A program made the translations under genes and the position numbers. This document shows positions 19,032 to 28,322 of a stretch of 64,000 bases of DNA, in pieces. Under the pieces are notes generated by a model that saw nothing but the letters and a program-made list of their open reading frames with translations, did not search any database and was not told the origin of the DNA. Each line of letters starts with the position of its first letter. Position 1 is the first letter of the stretch. The stretch is taken from positions 62,001 through 126,000 of the forward strand of contig CAZTNC010000011.1 of the NCBI GenBank assembly GCA_964614915.1. The letters are read 5' to 3'. The stretch is from WTFY01 sp964614915 (GTDB lineage Bacteria; Pseudomonadota; Gammaproteobacteria; UBA4575).

Positions 19032-19487
19032 TCAGGGCAGGATTTCGATCGGCGTTCCATCCTCCACCGCATCCCAGATTTCTTGCATGTCCTCATTGCC
19101 GAGGGCAATGCAGCCCGCCGTCCAGTCGGCGCCTTTGCCAAGCAGGCGAGCCTGTTCAGCCGGGTCCTGCGGTGCACCGTGAATCATGATTTCGCCACCC
19201 GGGTCCTGACCTGCGCGGCGGGCTTCCTGCAACTCCCGCGCGTTCGGGTAGGAGATGTGGATGGAACGGAAGTACTTGCTGTCGGGATTGCGCCAGTCCA
19301 GCGTGTAGCGGCCTTCCGGTGTGCGCAGGTCACCGGCGCGGCGCTTGGGCCCGCTGGGCCGCTGGCCGAGAGCCACCGGGTAGCTCTTCAGGCACTTCTG
19401 GCCACGGTACAGGGAGAGCGTGCGCTTGGCCTTTTCGACCACCACACGGTCGGCCTTGGGCCCTGGATGGGAAGGGCCGCCGTTCAC
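19032..19487 (-). CDS. L,D-transpeptidase (YkuD domain) protein without an obvious signal peptide
   Basis: A 151-residue protein that is almost entirely a YafK-like YkuD domain: VVVEKAKRTLSLYRG at the N-terminus, the histidine in EIMIHGAP and the nucleophilic cysteine in DWTAGCIALGNEDM. Such enzymes form or cleave 3-3 cross-links or lipoprotein links in peptidoglycan. The only in-frame start is GTG at 19487, which leaves no signal peptide, unusual for a periplasmic enzyme; the frame closes 61 bases upstream inside the neighbouring parA-like gene. It may be N-terminally truncated or use a non-classical route. It follows the parA-like gene by 25 bp. Confidence 0.82.
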   Translation of the reverse strand: MNGGPSHPGPKADRVVVEKAKRTLSLYRGQKCLKSYPVALGQRPSGPKRRAGDLRTPEGRYTLDWRNPDSKYFRSIHISYPNARELQEARRAGQDPGGEIMIHGAPQDPAEQARLLGKGADWTAGCIALGNEDMQEIWDAVEDGTPIEILP

Positions 19488-19512
19488 GCGTTGACCGGTA
19501 GGTCGACCAGGG

Positions 19513-20151
19513 CTACGGCTGGCTGCGCTTGCTTTTCACCCACTTGATGATGGGCTGCCATTGCTCGCGGTCTACCGCGGTGGCCGCAGGCGCCATCTCG
19601 AAAATTCCAAGCCCGCGTTCAGCTGCCCGGATGTAGTGCTGGCTGTCGCGCAGCATAGTCAGGAACGGGATGCGCTGGCGGCTCAGGAAATCGTCCAGTT
19701 CCCAGTAGATATTGGTGTAGTCCCGCGAGCGGTTTGCGAGCAGGGCCAGCTTGGCGCGCTTGTTTGCCACCGGGGCACAGCTTCGGATCTCGGCAATAAA
19801 ATCGGTCGCGGCACGCATGTCGATCGGTGAGGGCAGTACCGGAATCAGGATGGTTTGCGCCTTGGCCACCATCTTGCTCAGGGCTTGTCCGTGCAGGCCG
19901 GCGGGAACGTCCATGATCACGTAATCCGTATTGCGCCCGGGCCGCCTGGCCACCTGCTCGTAGGTCGCGATGCCCCGGATCGGGGGTCGCCCCGGCGGGC
20001 GGGCCTTGAGCCACTGCGTGCTGGAACCCTGGGGGTCATGATCCCTCAGCACGACGGACTTGTTCTGGAGCGCGAAATAGGCCGCCAAATTAGTCGCAAC
20101 GGTGGATTTCCCGGAGCCCCCCTTGGAATTGATCACCATGATGTTGCGCAT
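19513..20151 (-). CDS. orphan ParA/MinD-family ATPase
   Basis: A 212-residue deviant Walker ATPase: INSKGGSGKSTVATNLAAYF is the P-loop with the signature lysine, RDHDPQGSSTQWLKAR the switch I/Walker A' segment, and YVIMDVPAGL the Walker B. Proteins of this group position plasmids, chemoreceptor arrays or other cargo. No parB-like partner adjoins it; the true chromosomal parAB is at 34014-35704. The ATG at 20151 places the P-loop at residue 9, as usual. It is cotranscribed with the L,D-transpeptidase-like gene, whose product or another envelope structure could be its cargo. Confidence 0.82.
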   Translation of the reverse strand: MRNIMVINSKGGSGKSTVATNLAAYFALQNKSVVLRDHDPQGSSTQWLKARPPGRPPIRGIATYEQVARRPGRNTDYVIMDVPAGLHGQALSKMVAKAQTILIPVLPSPIDMRAATDFIAEIRSCAPVANKRAKLALLANRSRDYTNIYWELDDFLSRQRIPFLTMLRDSQHYIRAAERGLGIFEMAPAATAVDREQWQPIIKWVKSKRSQP

Positions 20152-20385
20152 TGGTCGTGTCCTCCCCGTGTGGGCCCCGTCATTAGTCTTTATGCCCGAG
20201 TTTGCGGCATTTTCGGGCAAAAGCCCTTGTCAGCAGACTTTTAGCAAAACAGGCCCGGTTTAGCAAACCCGTGATGCAGGTCGGCTTGAAACCCCTACGG
20301 CCGCAGTGTTAGACGGATCTTGGGATATTGCAAGTTACAGGATTTTTAAAGAAGTTAACGAAATTTAGAAGCAGTTTCGCTCTAT
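20152..20385. other. intergenic region between the ParA-like gene and the second exonuclease III gene
   Basis: A 234-bp stretch that becomes AT-rich toward 20330-20385. A small GGGC-AAAA-GCCC hairpin is near 20215. It should hold the promoter of the leftward parA-like gene and the 3' end of the xth-like transcript. No convincing promoter boxes or genes were seen. Confidence 0.4.
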
Positions 20386-21153
20386 TTAGAGGTCAAACTC
20401 TGCGATCACCGGTGCATGGTCGGACGGCCGCTCGTTGCCGCGGGGACCCTTGTCGATGGTGCTGAAACTGCACACGGCTTCAAGCTCCGTGCTGGCCAGG
20501 ATCAGATCGATCCGCAGGCCGAGATTGCGACGAAAGCCCGCTGCCCGGTAATCCCACCAGCTGAAGCTGTCCTGCTCTTGCTCGAACAGGCGAAAGGTGT
20601 CGACAAAGCCAAGATCGAGGATCGCCTGCAGGGCCTCGCGCTCGCGGTCGCTGCACAGAATGGCGCCTTCCCAGGCTTTCGGGTCGTGCACATCCTGGTC
20701 TTCCGGAGCAATGTTGAAGTCGCCAAGCACCACGTAGTGGGGGTGTTGCTGCAGGTCGGTGCGCAAAAATGCGGTCACCTTGTCGAGCCAGTCCAGCTTG
20801 TAGGCATATTTCTCGGAACCCACCTCCGAACCGTTGACCACGTACAGGTTCAGTACCCGCACGCCCTCTACCGTAGCCGCCAGAATCCGCCGCTGGGGGT
20901 CCTCCAGCCCATCGATCCCGGCTTGCGCCTCGCTGGCGGGTTCGCGGCTCAGGATGGCCACCCCGTTATAGGTTTTCTGGCCGGAATACTGCACATGGTA
21001 GCCGGCCTCGCGGATTTCCTGCACCGGAAACTCCTCGTCCACCAGCTTGGTCTCCTGCAGGGCCAGCACGTCGACGGGATTGTCCTGCAACCAGTCCAAC
21101 ACCTGCGGAAGGCGCACGCGCAGCGAATTGACATTCCAGGAAGCGATTCTCAT
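20386..21153 (-). CDS. exodeoxyribonuclease III-family endonuclease (second paralogue)
   Basis: A 255-residue member of the ExoIII/AP endonuclease family with all catalytic motifs: SWNVNSLRVRL, ALQETKL, LYVVNGSEVGSEKY, LGDFNIAPEDQDVHD and SDHAPVIAEFDL. It shares only motif-level similarity with XthA at 16891-17667 and belongs to the branch common in proteobacteria beside E. coli-type XthA. Two paralogues with different substrate preference (for example AP sites versus 3'-phosphates) are known in other bacteria. It is separated by 99 bp from the end of gyrB and reads in the same direction. Confidence 0.9.
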   Translation of the reverse strand: MRIASWNVNSLRVRLPQVLDWLQDNPVDVLALQETKLVDEEFPVQEIREAGYHVQYSGQKTYNGVAILSREPASEAQAGIDGLEDPQRRILAATVEGVRVLNLYVVNGSEVGSEKYAYKLDWLDKVTAFLRTDLQQHPHYVVLGDFNIAPEDQDVHDPKAWEGAILCSDREREALQAILDLGFVDTFRLFEQEQDSFSWWDYRAAGFRRNLGLRIDLILASTELEAVCSFSTIDKGPRGNERPSDHAPVIAEFDL

Positions 21154-21252
21154 CTCTCAGGGGTCCCGTGCATTCCCTGCCGTTTACAGACAAGCCATTG
21201 ATTCATATGATGTTTTACTAGATTAGTGCCGATGCTGCTCCGGCATCAGCGC

Positions 21253-23658
<2,406 letters not shown>

Positions 23659-23701
23659 GGAAACGGGTCTGCAGTGGGTGATTCCCAATTATAGCAGCGC
23701 T

Positions 23702-24781
23702 TCAGCCCGAGGGCTTGCATGTTCCATGTTTCACGTGAAACATTCGGGCCTGCGCCCAGGCCTGCAAATCCACGTCCTCCGGGGCCAGCGCCGTCATGAA
23801 GGCCTGGCAGCCCAATGCCGCCACTTCCCGGACCAGGGCCCCGGCATGGTCACGGTCCAGCTCCGCGCCGATATCATCCAGCAGCACCACACAATCTCGC
23901 CGGGTGCGCGCCTGCAGGTGGGCCACCTGCGCAAGCAGCAGGCTCGTGGCGAGCAGTTTTTGCTGCCCCCTCGAAGCCACCTGCGCGGCAGGCTGCTGAT
24001 TCAGGGACAGGGACAGCTCTGCGCGATGCGGCCCCCAGTGGGTGGCCAGGGTCCGGCGCTCGCGCCCGCGCGCCTGGACGAGGGCGGCCTCCAGGCTTTC
24101 CGATTCGGCCGGCCAGCCCCGGGAATAGCGCAGCGCGGACTCGGCTTCAGGCAGTAACTTGCGGCTATATTTATTGAAAACTGGGCTAATCTCCTCGATA
24201 ATTCCTGATCTTGCAATATTCACGCGCTCGCCTGCAGCGGCGGTCTTTTGCGTCCAAGCCTGCATCTCCCGTGCACCGCCCCGGCTTCGCAGGACCTGGT
24301 TTCGCTGGCGCAGGCAACGGCTGTATTCACGCCAGGCGGGCAGAAAGTCGGGTTTCACGTGAAACGCGGACCAGTCGATGTAGTTTCTCCGGTACCGGGC
24401 CCCTCCCTGAACCAGCCGGTGGCTGTCCGGATGCAGGGCCACGACCGGCAGTCGCGCAGCATGCGCGGACAGGGTCTCGGCTTTACGGTGGTTGCAGAGC
24501 AGAACCCGCCCCTGCGCGCTTTTCTCGATACCCAGGTGGGTGGGGACGCCTGCTTCGCGCACGGTCCCACGCACGGTCAGGGTACGGGCACCCTTGCGCA
24601 GCAGTGCATCGAGGCGGCGGCTTCGGAAGCTGCGCCCGCGGCTCAGGAAGTCGACGGTTTCCAGGATGCTGGTCTTGCCGGCGCCGTTCTGGCCCCAGAA
24701 CAGGGTGACTTGCGGACCCGGCTCGATCTCCAGTCGCTCGATCAGCCTGAAGTTGTGCGCGGACAGGCTACACAGCTGCAA
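23702..24781 (-). CDS. recF: RecF, gap-repair SMC-like ATPase
   Basis: RecF works with RecO and RecR to load RecA at single-strand gaps. The 359-residue protein has Walker A GQNGAGKTSILE, the ABC signature SRGQQKLLATSLLLAQ and Walker B CVVLLDDIGAELD. It follows dnaN by 20 bp. Two parS sites lie inside it: one encodes FHVK in the middle of the protein and the other encodes the final MFHVKH. The C-terminal tail after the conserved domain (ARMFHVKHGTCKPSG) seems present mainly because it spells out the parS site. Confidence 0.95.
   Translation of the reverse strand: MQLCSLSAHNFRLIERLEIEPGPQVTLFWGQNGAGKTSILETVDFLSRGRSFRSRRLDALLRKGARTLTVRGTVREAGVPTHLGIEKSAQGRVLLCNHRKAETLSAHAARLPVVALHPDSHRLVQGGARYRRNYIDWSAFHVKPDFLPAWREYSRCLRQRNQVLRSRGGAREMQAWTQKTAAAGERVNIARSGIIEEISPVFNKYSRKLLPEAESALRYSRGWPAESESLEAALVQARGRERRTLATHWGPHRAELSLSLNQQPAAQVASRGQQKLLATSLLLAQVAHLQARTRRDCVVLLDDIGAELDRDHAGALVREVAALGCQAFMTALAPEDVDLQAWAQARMFHVKHGTCKPSG
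23727..23742. other. parS centromere site (perfect consensus)
   Basis: TGTTTCACGTGAAACA is a full 16-bp match to the bacterial chromosomal parS consensus, the loading site of ParB. It is palindromic and sits at the 3' end of recF, about 11 kb from parAB in the origin region, where parS sites are expected. Confidence 0.95.
24351..24366. other. second parS site (14 of 16 matches)
   Basis: The 14-bp palindromic core GTTTCACGTGAAAC is perfect; only the outermost base on each side differs from consensus (G and G for T and A). It is in the middle of recF, 624 bp from the perfect site. Confidence 0.88.
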
Positions 24782-24801
24782 CGGCAGGAACCGGTGGGCC
24801 G

Positions 24802-25902
24802 CTACAGCCGCATCGGCATGACGACGTACCGGCTGTCGGTGTCTTCCGCGGGCAGGATCAGCACGCTGCTGTTGCCGTCGCGGATGTAAAAGTCGACCGC
24901 ATCGGTCTGCATCACGTTGAGCACGTCCAGCAGGTACTGCACGTTAAAGCCGATTTCGTGTTTCTCGCCGCTGTACTGGATCTCGATCTCGTCCTCGGCC
25001 TGTTCATGCTCCGGGTTGTGGGCCTGGATAACCAGACTGTCGCTGTCCAGGATCAGGCGCACCCCCTTGTACTTTTCGTTGCACAGGATCGCGACCCGTC
25101 CCAAGGCTTGCTTGAGCGTGGCCGTATCCATACGGGCCAGCCCCCCTTCCTGCTCCGGCAGGACGCGCTGGTATTCGGGGAATCGGCCCTCGATCAGCTT
25201 GGAGGTCATCTGCAGTCCCTCCATGCTGGCCTGCACATGGTTCTTACCCAGCGACAGGGTAATCTGCGATTCGTCATCGTCCAGCAGGCGCTGCAGCTCC
25301 TGGACCCCCTTGCGCGGCATGATGATCCTCCGGTCCGCCTCCACTTCAGAGCTGTGGGCGATCTGCGACAGGGCTAGGCGGTGACCGTCGGTCGCGACCG
25401 TGCGGGTCTGCTCCGGGTCGATTTCGAGTAACAGCCCGTTCAGGTAGTAGCGCACATCCTGCTGAGCCATGGCAAAGGAGGCGCGGTCAATCAGGCCCCG
25501 GAATTCCCCCTGGGTCAGAGTTACGCGCTCATCCAGTTCCACTTCATGAATCCGCGGGAAGTCCTCCACGGGAACGCTGGCCAGCGTGAAGCGGCTGCGT
25601 CCTGATTGCACCTTGACCTTCCCGTCTGTTGCGCTGATATCCACGCTGGCTTCAGCCGGCAAGGCCTGGCAGATATCCAGCAGCTTTCGTGCCGGGACGG
25701 TCGTGCTGCCTTCCTCTTCAAAAGAGGCCTTGATGCGGGCGACCAGCTCGATCTCAAGGTCAGTCGCGGTAAACGAAAGCTCCCCGTCTTCGGCGACCAG
25801 CAGCAGGTGACCTAGTGCTGGAATGGTTTGCTGGCGTTCTACGGCACCGATGACTTGGCGCAAGGGCTTGAGCAGGTCTTCACGGGTAATAGATAACTGC
25901 AT
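24802..25902 (-). CDS. dnaN: DNA polymerase III beta sliding clamp
   Basis: The ring-shaped processivity clamp, 366 residues exactly as in E. coli. Three repeated clamp domains are readable; the start MQLSITREDLLKPLRQVIGAVERRQ-like segment and the C-terminal RYVVMPMRL, which forms part of the clamp-binding pocket for polymerase and other partners, are conserved. It lies between the dnaA-dnaN gap, which carries DnaA boxes, and recF. Coexpression with dnaA from the dnaA promoter is likely, with an additional promoter in the 197-bp gap possible. Confidence 0.98.
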   Translation of the reverse strand: MQLSITREDLLKPLRQVIGAVERQQTIPALGHLLLVAEDGELSFTATDLEIELVARIKASFEEEGSTTVPARKLLDICQALPAEASVDISATDGKVKVQSGRSRFTLASVPVEDFPRIHEVELDERVTLTQGEFRGLIDRASFAMAQQDVRYYLNGLLLEIDPEQTRTVATDGHRLALSQIAHSSEVEADRRIIMPRKGVQELQRLLDDDESQITLSLGKNHVQASMEGLQMTSKLIEGRFPEYQRVLPEQEGGLARMDTATLKQALGRVAILCNEKYKGVRLILDSDSLVIQAHNPEHEQAEDEIEIQYSGEKHEIGFNVQYLLDVLNVMQTDAVDFYIRDGNSSVLILPAEDTDSRYVVMPMRL

Positions 25903-25943
25903 AATAGTAAAGAATAATAGCTGTTATAGGGGGGTCTTTTCTC

Positions 25944-25952
25944 TGTGGATAA
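25944..25952 (-). promoter_or_regulatory. DnaA box, perfect
   Basis: TGTGGATAA on the plus strand is the complement of the consensus box TTATCCACA. It borders the AT-rich tract in the dnaA-dnaN gap. Confidence 0.75.
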
Positions 25953-26085
25953 GGATTAAAAATTTAATTAAATCAAAAGGGTATGATTTTAATTCCTTGG
26001 GATTGCGCGTGTATTGCCTGAAGACTTCAGGGTATGTTCAGTATACAGGTGAACGCAGCAAAAGTTGTACCGATTGTAGCACCGT

Positions 26086-26094
26086 ATATCCACA
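26086..26094 (+). promoter_or_regulatory. DnaA box with one mismatch
   Basis: ATATCCACA differs from TTATCCACA only at the first base. It lies immediately beyond the stop codon of dnaA. Confidence 0.5.
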
Positions 26095-26099
26095 GGCTA

Positions 26100-27410
26100 T
26101 CAACTGCTCAGATTGCGCAGCAGATTGATGTAGTCGCTGTTGATCTGAGCGTCTGTCTCGCGCAGATCGGAGATCCGCCGGCAGGCATGCAAGACGGTGG
26201 TGTGATCGCGTCCGCCAAAGGCACTGCCGATCTCGGGCAGGCTGTGATTGGTCAGCTCCTTGGCCAAGGCCATGGCGATCTGGCGGGGCCTTGTCACGGA
26301 GCGGGTGCGGCGTGCGGACAGCAGGTCGGAGACCCGGATGCGGCAGTACTCCGCGACCGTTTTCTGGATGTTGTCCAGGGTCACCATCTTGTCCTGTGAG
26401 ACGAGCAGGTCCTGCAGGGCGTCCTTGGCGAAATCAAGGGTAATGGCCGAGCCGGTGAACTGGGCATTGGCCACCACCCGGCGCAGGGCGCCCTCAAGCT
26501 CGCGGATGTTGGAGCGGATTCGCCGGCCGATGAAAAAGGCCACCTCATTCGGCAGCTTGACGTTCAGAAGCTCCGCCTTGTTCTGCACGATTGCCACCCG
26601 GGTCTCAAGCTCCGGGGGCTCGATCGCCTGGGTCAGGCCCCAGCTGAACCTCGAGCGCAGCCGCTCCTCCAGGCCCTCCACATCTTTCGGGTAGCGGTCG
26701 CAGGTCAGGATCACCTGCCGCTGTCCCTCCAGCAGGGAGTTGAAGGTGTGAAAGAACTCTTCCTGGGAGCGCTCCTTGCGGGCAAAAAACTGGATGTCGT
26801 CGATTAGCAGGGTCTCGATCGAGCGGTAGTGCTGCTTGAATTCGCTGATGGTGTTGTGCTGCAGGGCCTTGATCATATCCGCGACGAATCGTTCTGAGTG
26901 CAGGTAGGTGACCTTGGCCGAAGGGTTGTCCTCGAGAATCTGGTTGCCGATGGCGTGCAGCAGGTGGGTCTTACCGAGGCCCACGCCTCCGTAAATTAGC
27001 AGCGGGTTGTACGTGCTGCCTGGGTGCATGGCCACCTGCAGGGCCGCGGCGCGGGGCAACTGGTTGGACTTGCCTTCCACGAATGTCTCGAAGGTGAAGT
27101 AGGGATTGAGATTGTGCTGGAAGGGCTTGGGATCCGGGGCCGCGGGAGCGCTTGCGGGAACCGGTTCGTGGCTGCCGATTTCCAGGCTGACACGGCGGCC
27201 AAGCGAGCGGCTGTCCGCCTCGACCAGTTCGTCGATGCGGTTCTTGAAATGGCTCTGTACCCAGTCCAGCACGAAGCGGTTGGGCGCCAGCAGGATCAAG
27301 TCGCCGTCTTGCTCGATCGCATGCAGGGGCCGGATCCAGGTGTTCAGTTGCTGTTCGGTCAGTTCGGACTCAAGTTGGTGTACACATGAATTCCAGAGGG
27401 CACTCGTCAT
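26100..27410 (-). CDS. dnaA: chromosomal replication initiator DnaA
   Basis: DnaA binds TTATCCACA boxes and melts the origin. The 436-residue protein has the four standard domains: an N-terminal interaction domain (WNSCVHQLESELTEQQLNTWIRPL), a short linker, the AAA+ core with Walker A GGVGLGKTHLLHAIGN and Walker B LLIDDIQFF, and the C-terminal box-binding helix-turn-helix with RPRQIAMAL and GGRDHTTVLHA. It is about 30 residues shorter than E. coli DnaA because the linker is short. It is transcribed away from rpmH, the common order in gammaproteobacteria. Confidence 0.98.
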   Translation of the reverse strand: MTSALWNSCVHQLESELTEQQLNTWIRPLHAIEQDGDLILLAPNRFVLDWVQSHFKNRIDELVEADSRSLGRRVSLEIGSHEPVPASAPAAPDPKPFQHNLNPYFTFETFVEGKSNQLPRAAALQVAMHPGSTYNPLLIYGGVGLGKTHLLHAIGNQILEDNPSAKVTYLHSERFVADMIKALQHNTISEFKQHYRSIETLLIDDIQFFARKERSQEEFFHTFNSLLEGQRQVILTCDRYPKDVEGLEERLRSRFSWGLTQAIEPPELETRVAIVQNKAELLNVKLPNEVAFFIGRRIRSNIRELEGALRRVVANAQFTGSAITLDFAKDALQDLLVSQDKMVTLDNIQKTVAEYCRIRVSDLLSARRTRSVTRPRQIAMALAKELTNHSLPEIGSAFGGRDHTTVLHACRRISDLRETDAQINSDYINLLRNLSS

Positions 27411-27483
27411 GTGTAAAACTCCAGGATATTTTGCTTTATTGTTATGTGGAATTGGTGTTCCAGTCTATCGAGGAATCGGGCAG

Positions 27484-27492
27484 TAATCCACA
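27484..27492 (+). promoter_or_regulatory. DnaA box with one mismatch, dnaA-rpmH gap
   Basis: TAATCCACA differs from TTATCCACA at one position. It is in the 186-bp gap between the divergent dnaA and rpmH genes, so it could serve dnaA autoregulation or the origin. Confidence 0.45.
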
Positions 27493-27515
27493 GTTTCGTA
27501 ATCAAATAATAAGCG

Positions 27516-27544
27516 TTGACAAACGCAAGTTGCGGGATTATTTT
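27516..27544 (+). promoter_or_regulatory. promoter of the rpmH operon
   Basis: A perfect -35 box TTGACA (27516-27521), a 17-bp spacer and TATTTT (27539-27544) form a good sigma-70 promoter. The transcript would begin about 45 nt before rpmH and read through rnpA, yidD and yidC. Confidence 0.7.
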
Positions 27545-27596
27545 TGCGCTTCTTGAAGGGTTCCCGACCCAAGGAATTGAAAAATAGAAACAAGCT

Positions 27597-27731
27597 GTGA
27601 AACGAACTTATCAACCCAGCAACCTGAAACGCGCCCGCACCCATGGATTCCGGGCTCGAATGAGGACCAAGAGTGGTCGTGCCGTCATCAATGCCCGACG
27701 GGCCAAGGGACGCACGCGCTTGGCTCCGTAG
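27597..27731 (+). CDS. rpmH: 50S ribosomal protein L34
   Basis: A 44-residue highly basic protein read directly from the sequence: it begins with GTG and continues KRTYQPSNLKRARTHGFRAR, ending TRLAP before TAG. This matches L34 across bacteria almost residue for residue (E. coli has 46). It packs into 23S rRNA in the large subunit. It is the first gene of the rpmH-rnpA-yidD-yidC operon and has a strong promoter about 50 bp upstream. Confidence 0.97.
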   Translation: MKRTYQPSNLKRARTHGFRARMRTKSGRAVINARRAKGRTRLAP

Positions 27732-27735
27732 TTTT

Positions 27736-28089
27736 TTGTCCGCAGGCAACTACTCGTTTACCTACCGTGAAAGGCTGCACCAGGCACGCCAGTTCAAGCG
27801 GGTCTTTGGCCGCGCACGCCGGTCCAGCAGCACGATGTTCACGCTGCTGAGGCGGAAAAACCAGGTGGGCTTCCCGCGCCTGGGCATGGTGGTTGCCAAG
27901 CGCAATGCGCGCCGCGCCGTCGACAGGAACACGGTCAAGCGGATGATCCGGGAAAGCTTTCGCATGCGCAAGGCCGGGCTCAAAGCCAGTGACTACGTGG
28001 TGATTCTGAAGCGCCCGGTCGGGACTGAACCAAGGGATCGCTTGCGACAGCAGTTAACCGGGCTATGGGAAGAATGTACAGAAAGATAG
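27736..28089 (+). CDS. rnpA: RNase P protein component
   Basis: The protein cofactor that helps the RNase P ribozyme cut tRNA 5' leaders. The RNR signature is partly kept in KRNARRAVDRNTVKRMIRESFR, and FPRLGMVVAK is typical. The start is uncertain. TTG at 27736, four bases after the rpmH stop, gives 117 residues (E. coli 119). A GTG at 27673, inside rpmH, has a well-placed TGAGGA site and would add 21 residues. I prefer the shorter form on length. Confidence 0.9.
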   Translation: MSAGNYSFTYRERLHQARQFKRVFGRARRSSSTMFTLLRRKNQVGFPRLGMVVAKRNARRAVDRNTVKRMIRESFRMRKAGLKASDYVVILKRPVGTEPRDRLRQQLTGLWEECTER

Positions 28090-28322
28090 ATGCCCTGCTG
28101 GGCAAGGCGATGATCCTGCTGATCCGCGCCTACCGGCTTTTCCTCAGTCCGTGGATCGGGCAGCAGTGCCGGTTTCACCCCACCTGTTCGGCATACGCCA
28201 TCGAAGCCATCCGGCGCCACGGCGCAGTGCGCGGCGCCTGGCTCGCAGTGCGGCGCATCTCGCGCTGTCATCCTTGGCATGAAGGCGGCATCGATCCCGT
28301 ACCGGAGCGCAAGCGTGGCTAA
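28065..28322 (+). CDS. yidD: membrane protein insertion efficiency factor
   Basis: An 85-residue YidD protein, associated with the inner membrane through an N-terminal amphipathic helix and aiding YidC-dependent insertion. The conserved core is LIRAYRLFLSPWIGQQCRFHPTCSAYAIEAI and CHPWHEGGIDPVP with its cysteines. Several ATG codons are available (28065, 28074, 28110); the first overlaps rnpA by 25 bp. The yidC start lies inside its last bases, so all are translationally linked. Confidence 0.93.
   Translation: MGRMYRKIDALLGKAMILLIRAYRLFLSPWIGQQCRFHPTCSAYAIEAIRRHGAVRGAWLAVRRISRCHPWHEGGIDPVPERKRG

Larger units (their letters stand above)
25903..26099. other. candidate replication-origin segment between dnaA and dnaN
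   Basis: This 197-bp gap holds a perfect DnaA box (25944-25952), a strongly AT-rich tract from about 25953 to 25998 that could serve as an unwinding element, and a one-mismatch DnaA box at 26086-26094. Only a few boxes are seen, so it may be one half of a bipartite origin with the dnaA-rpmH gap, or an autoregulatory site. A strand-skew plot would settle it. Confidence 0.45.
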
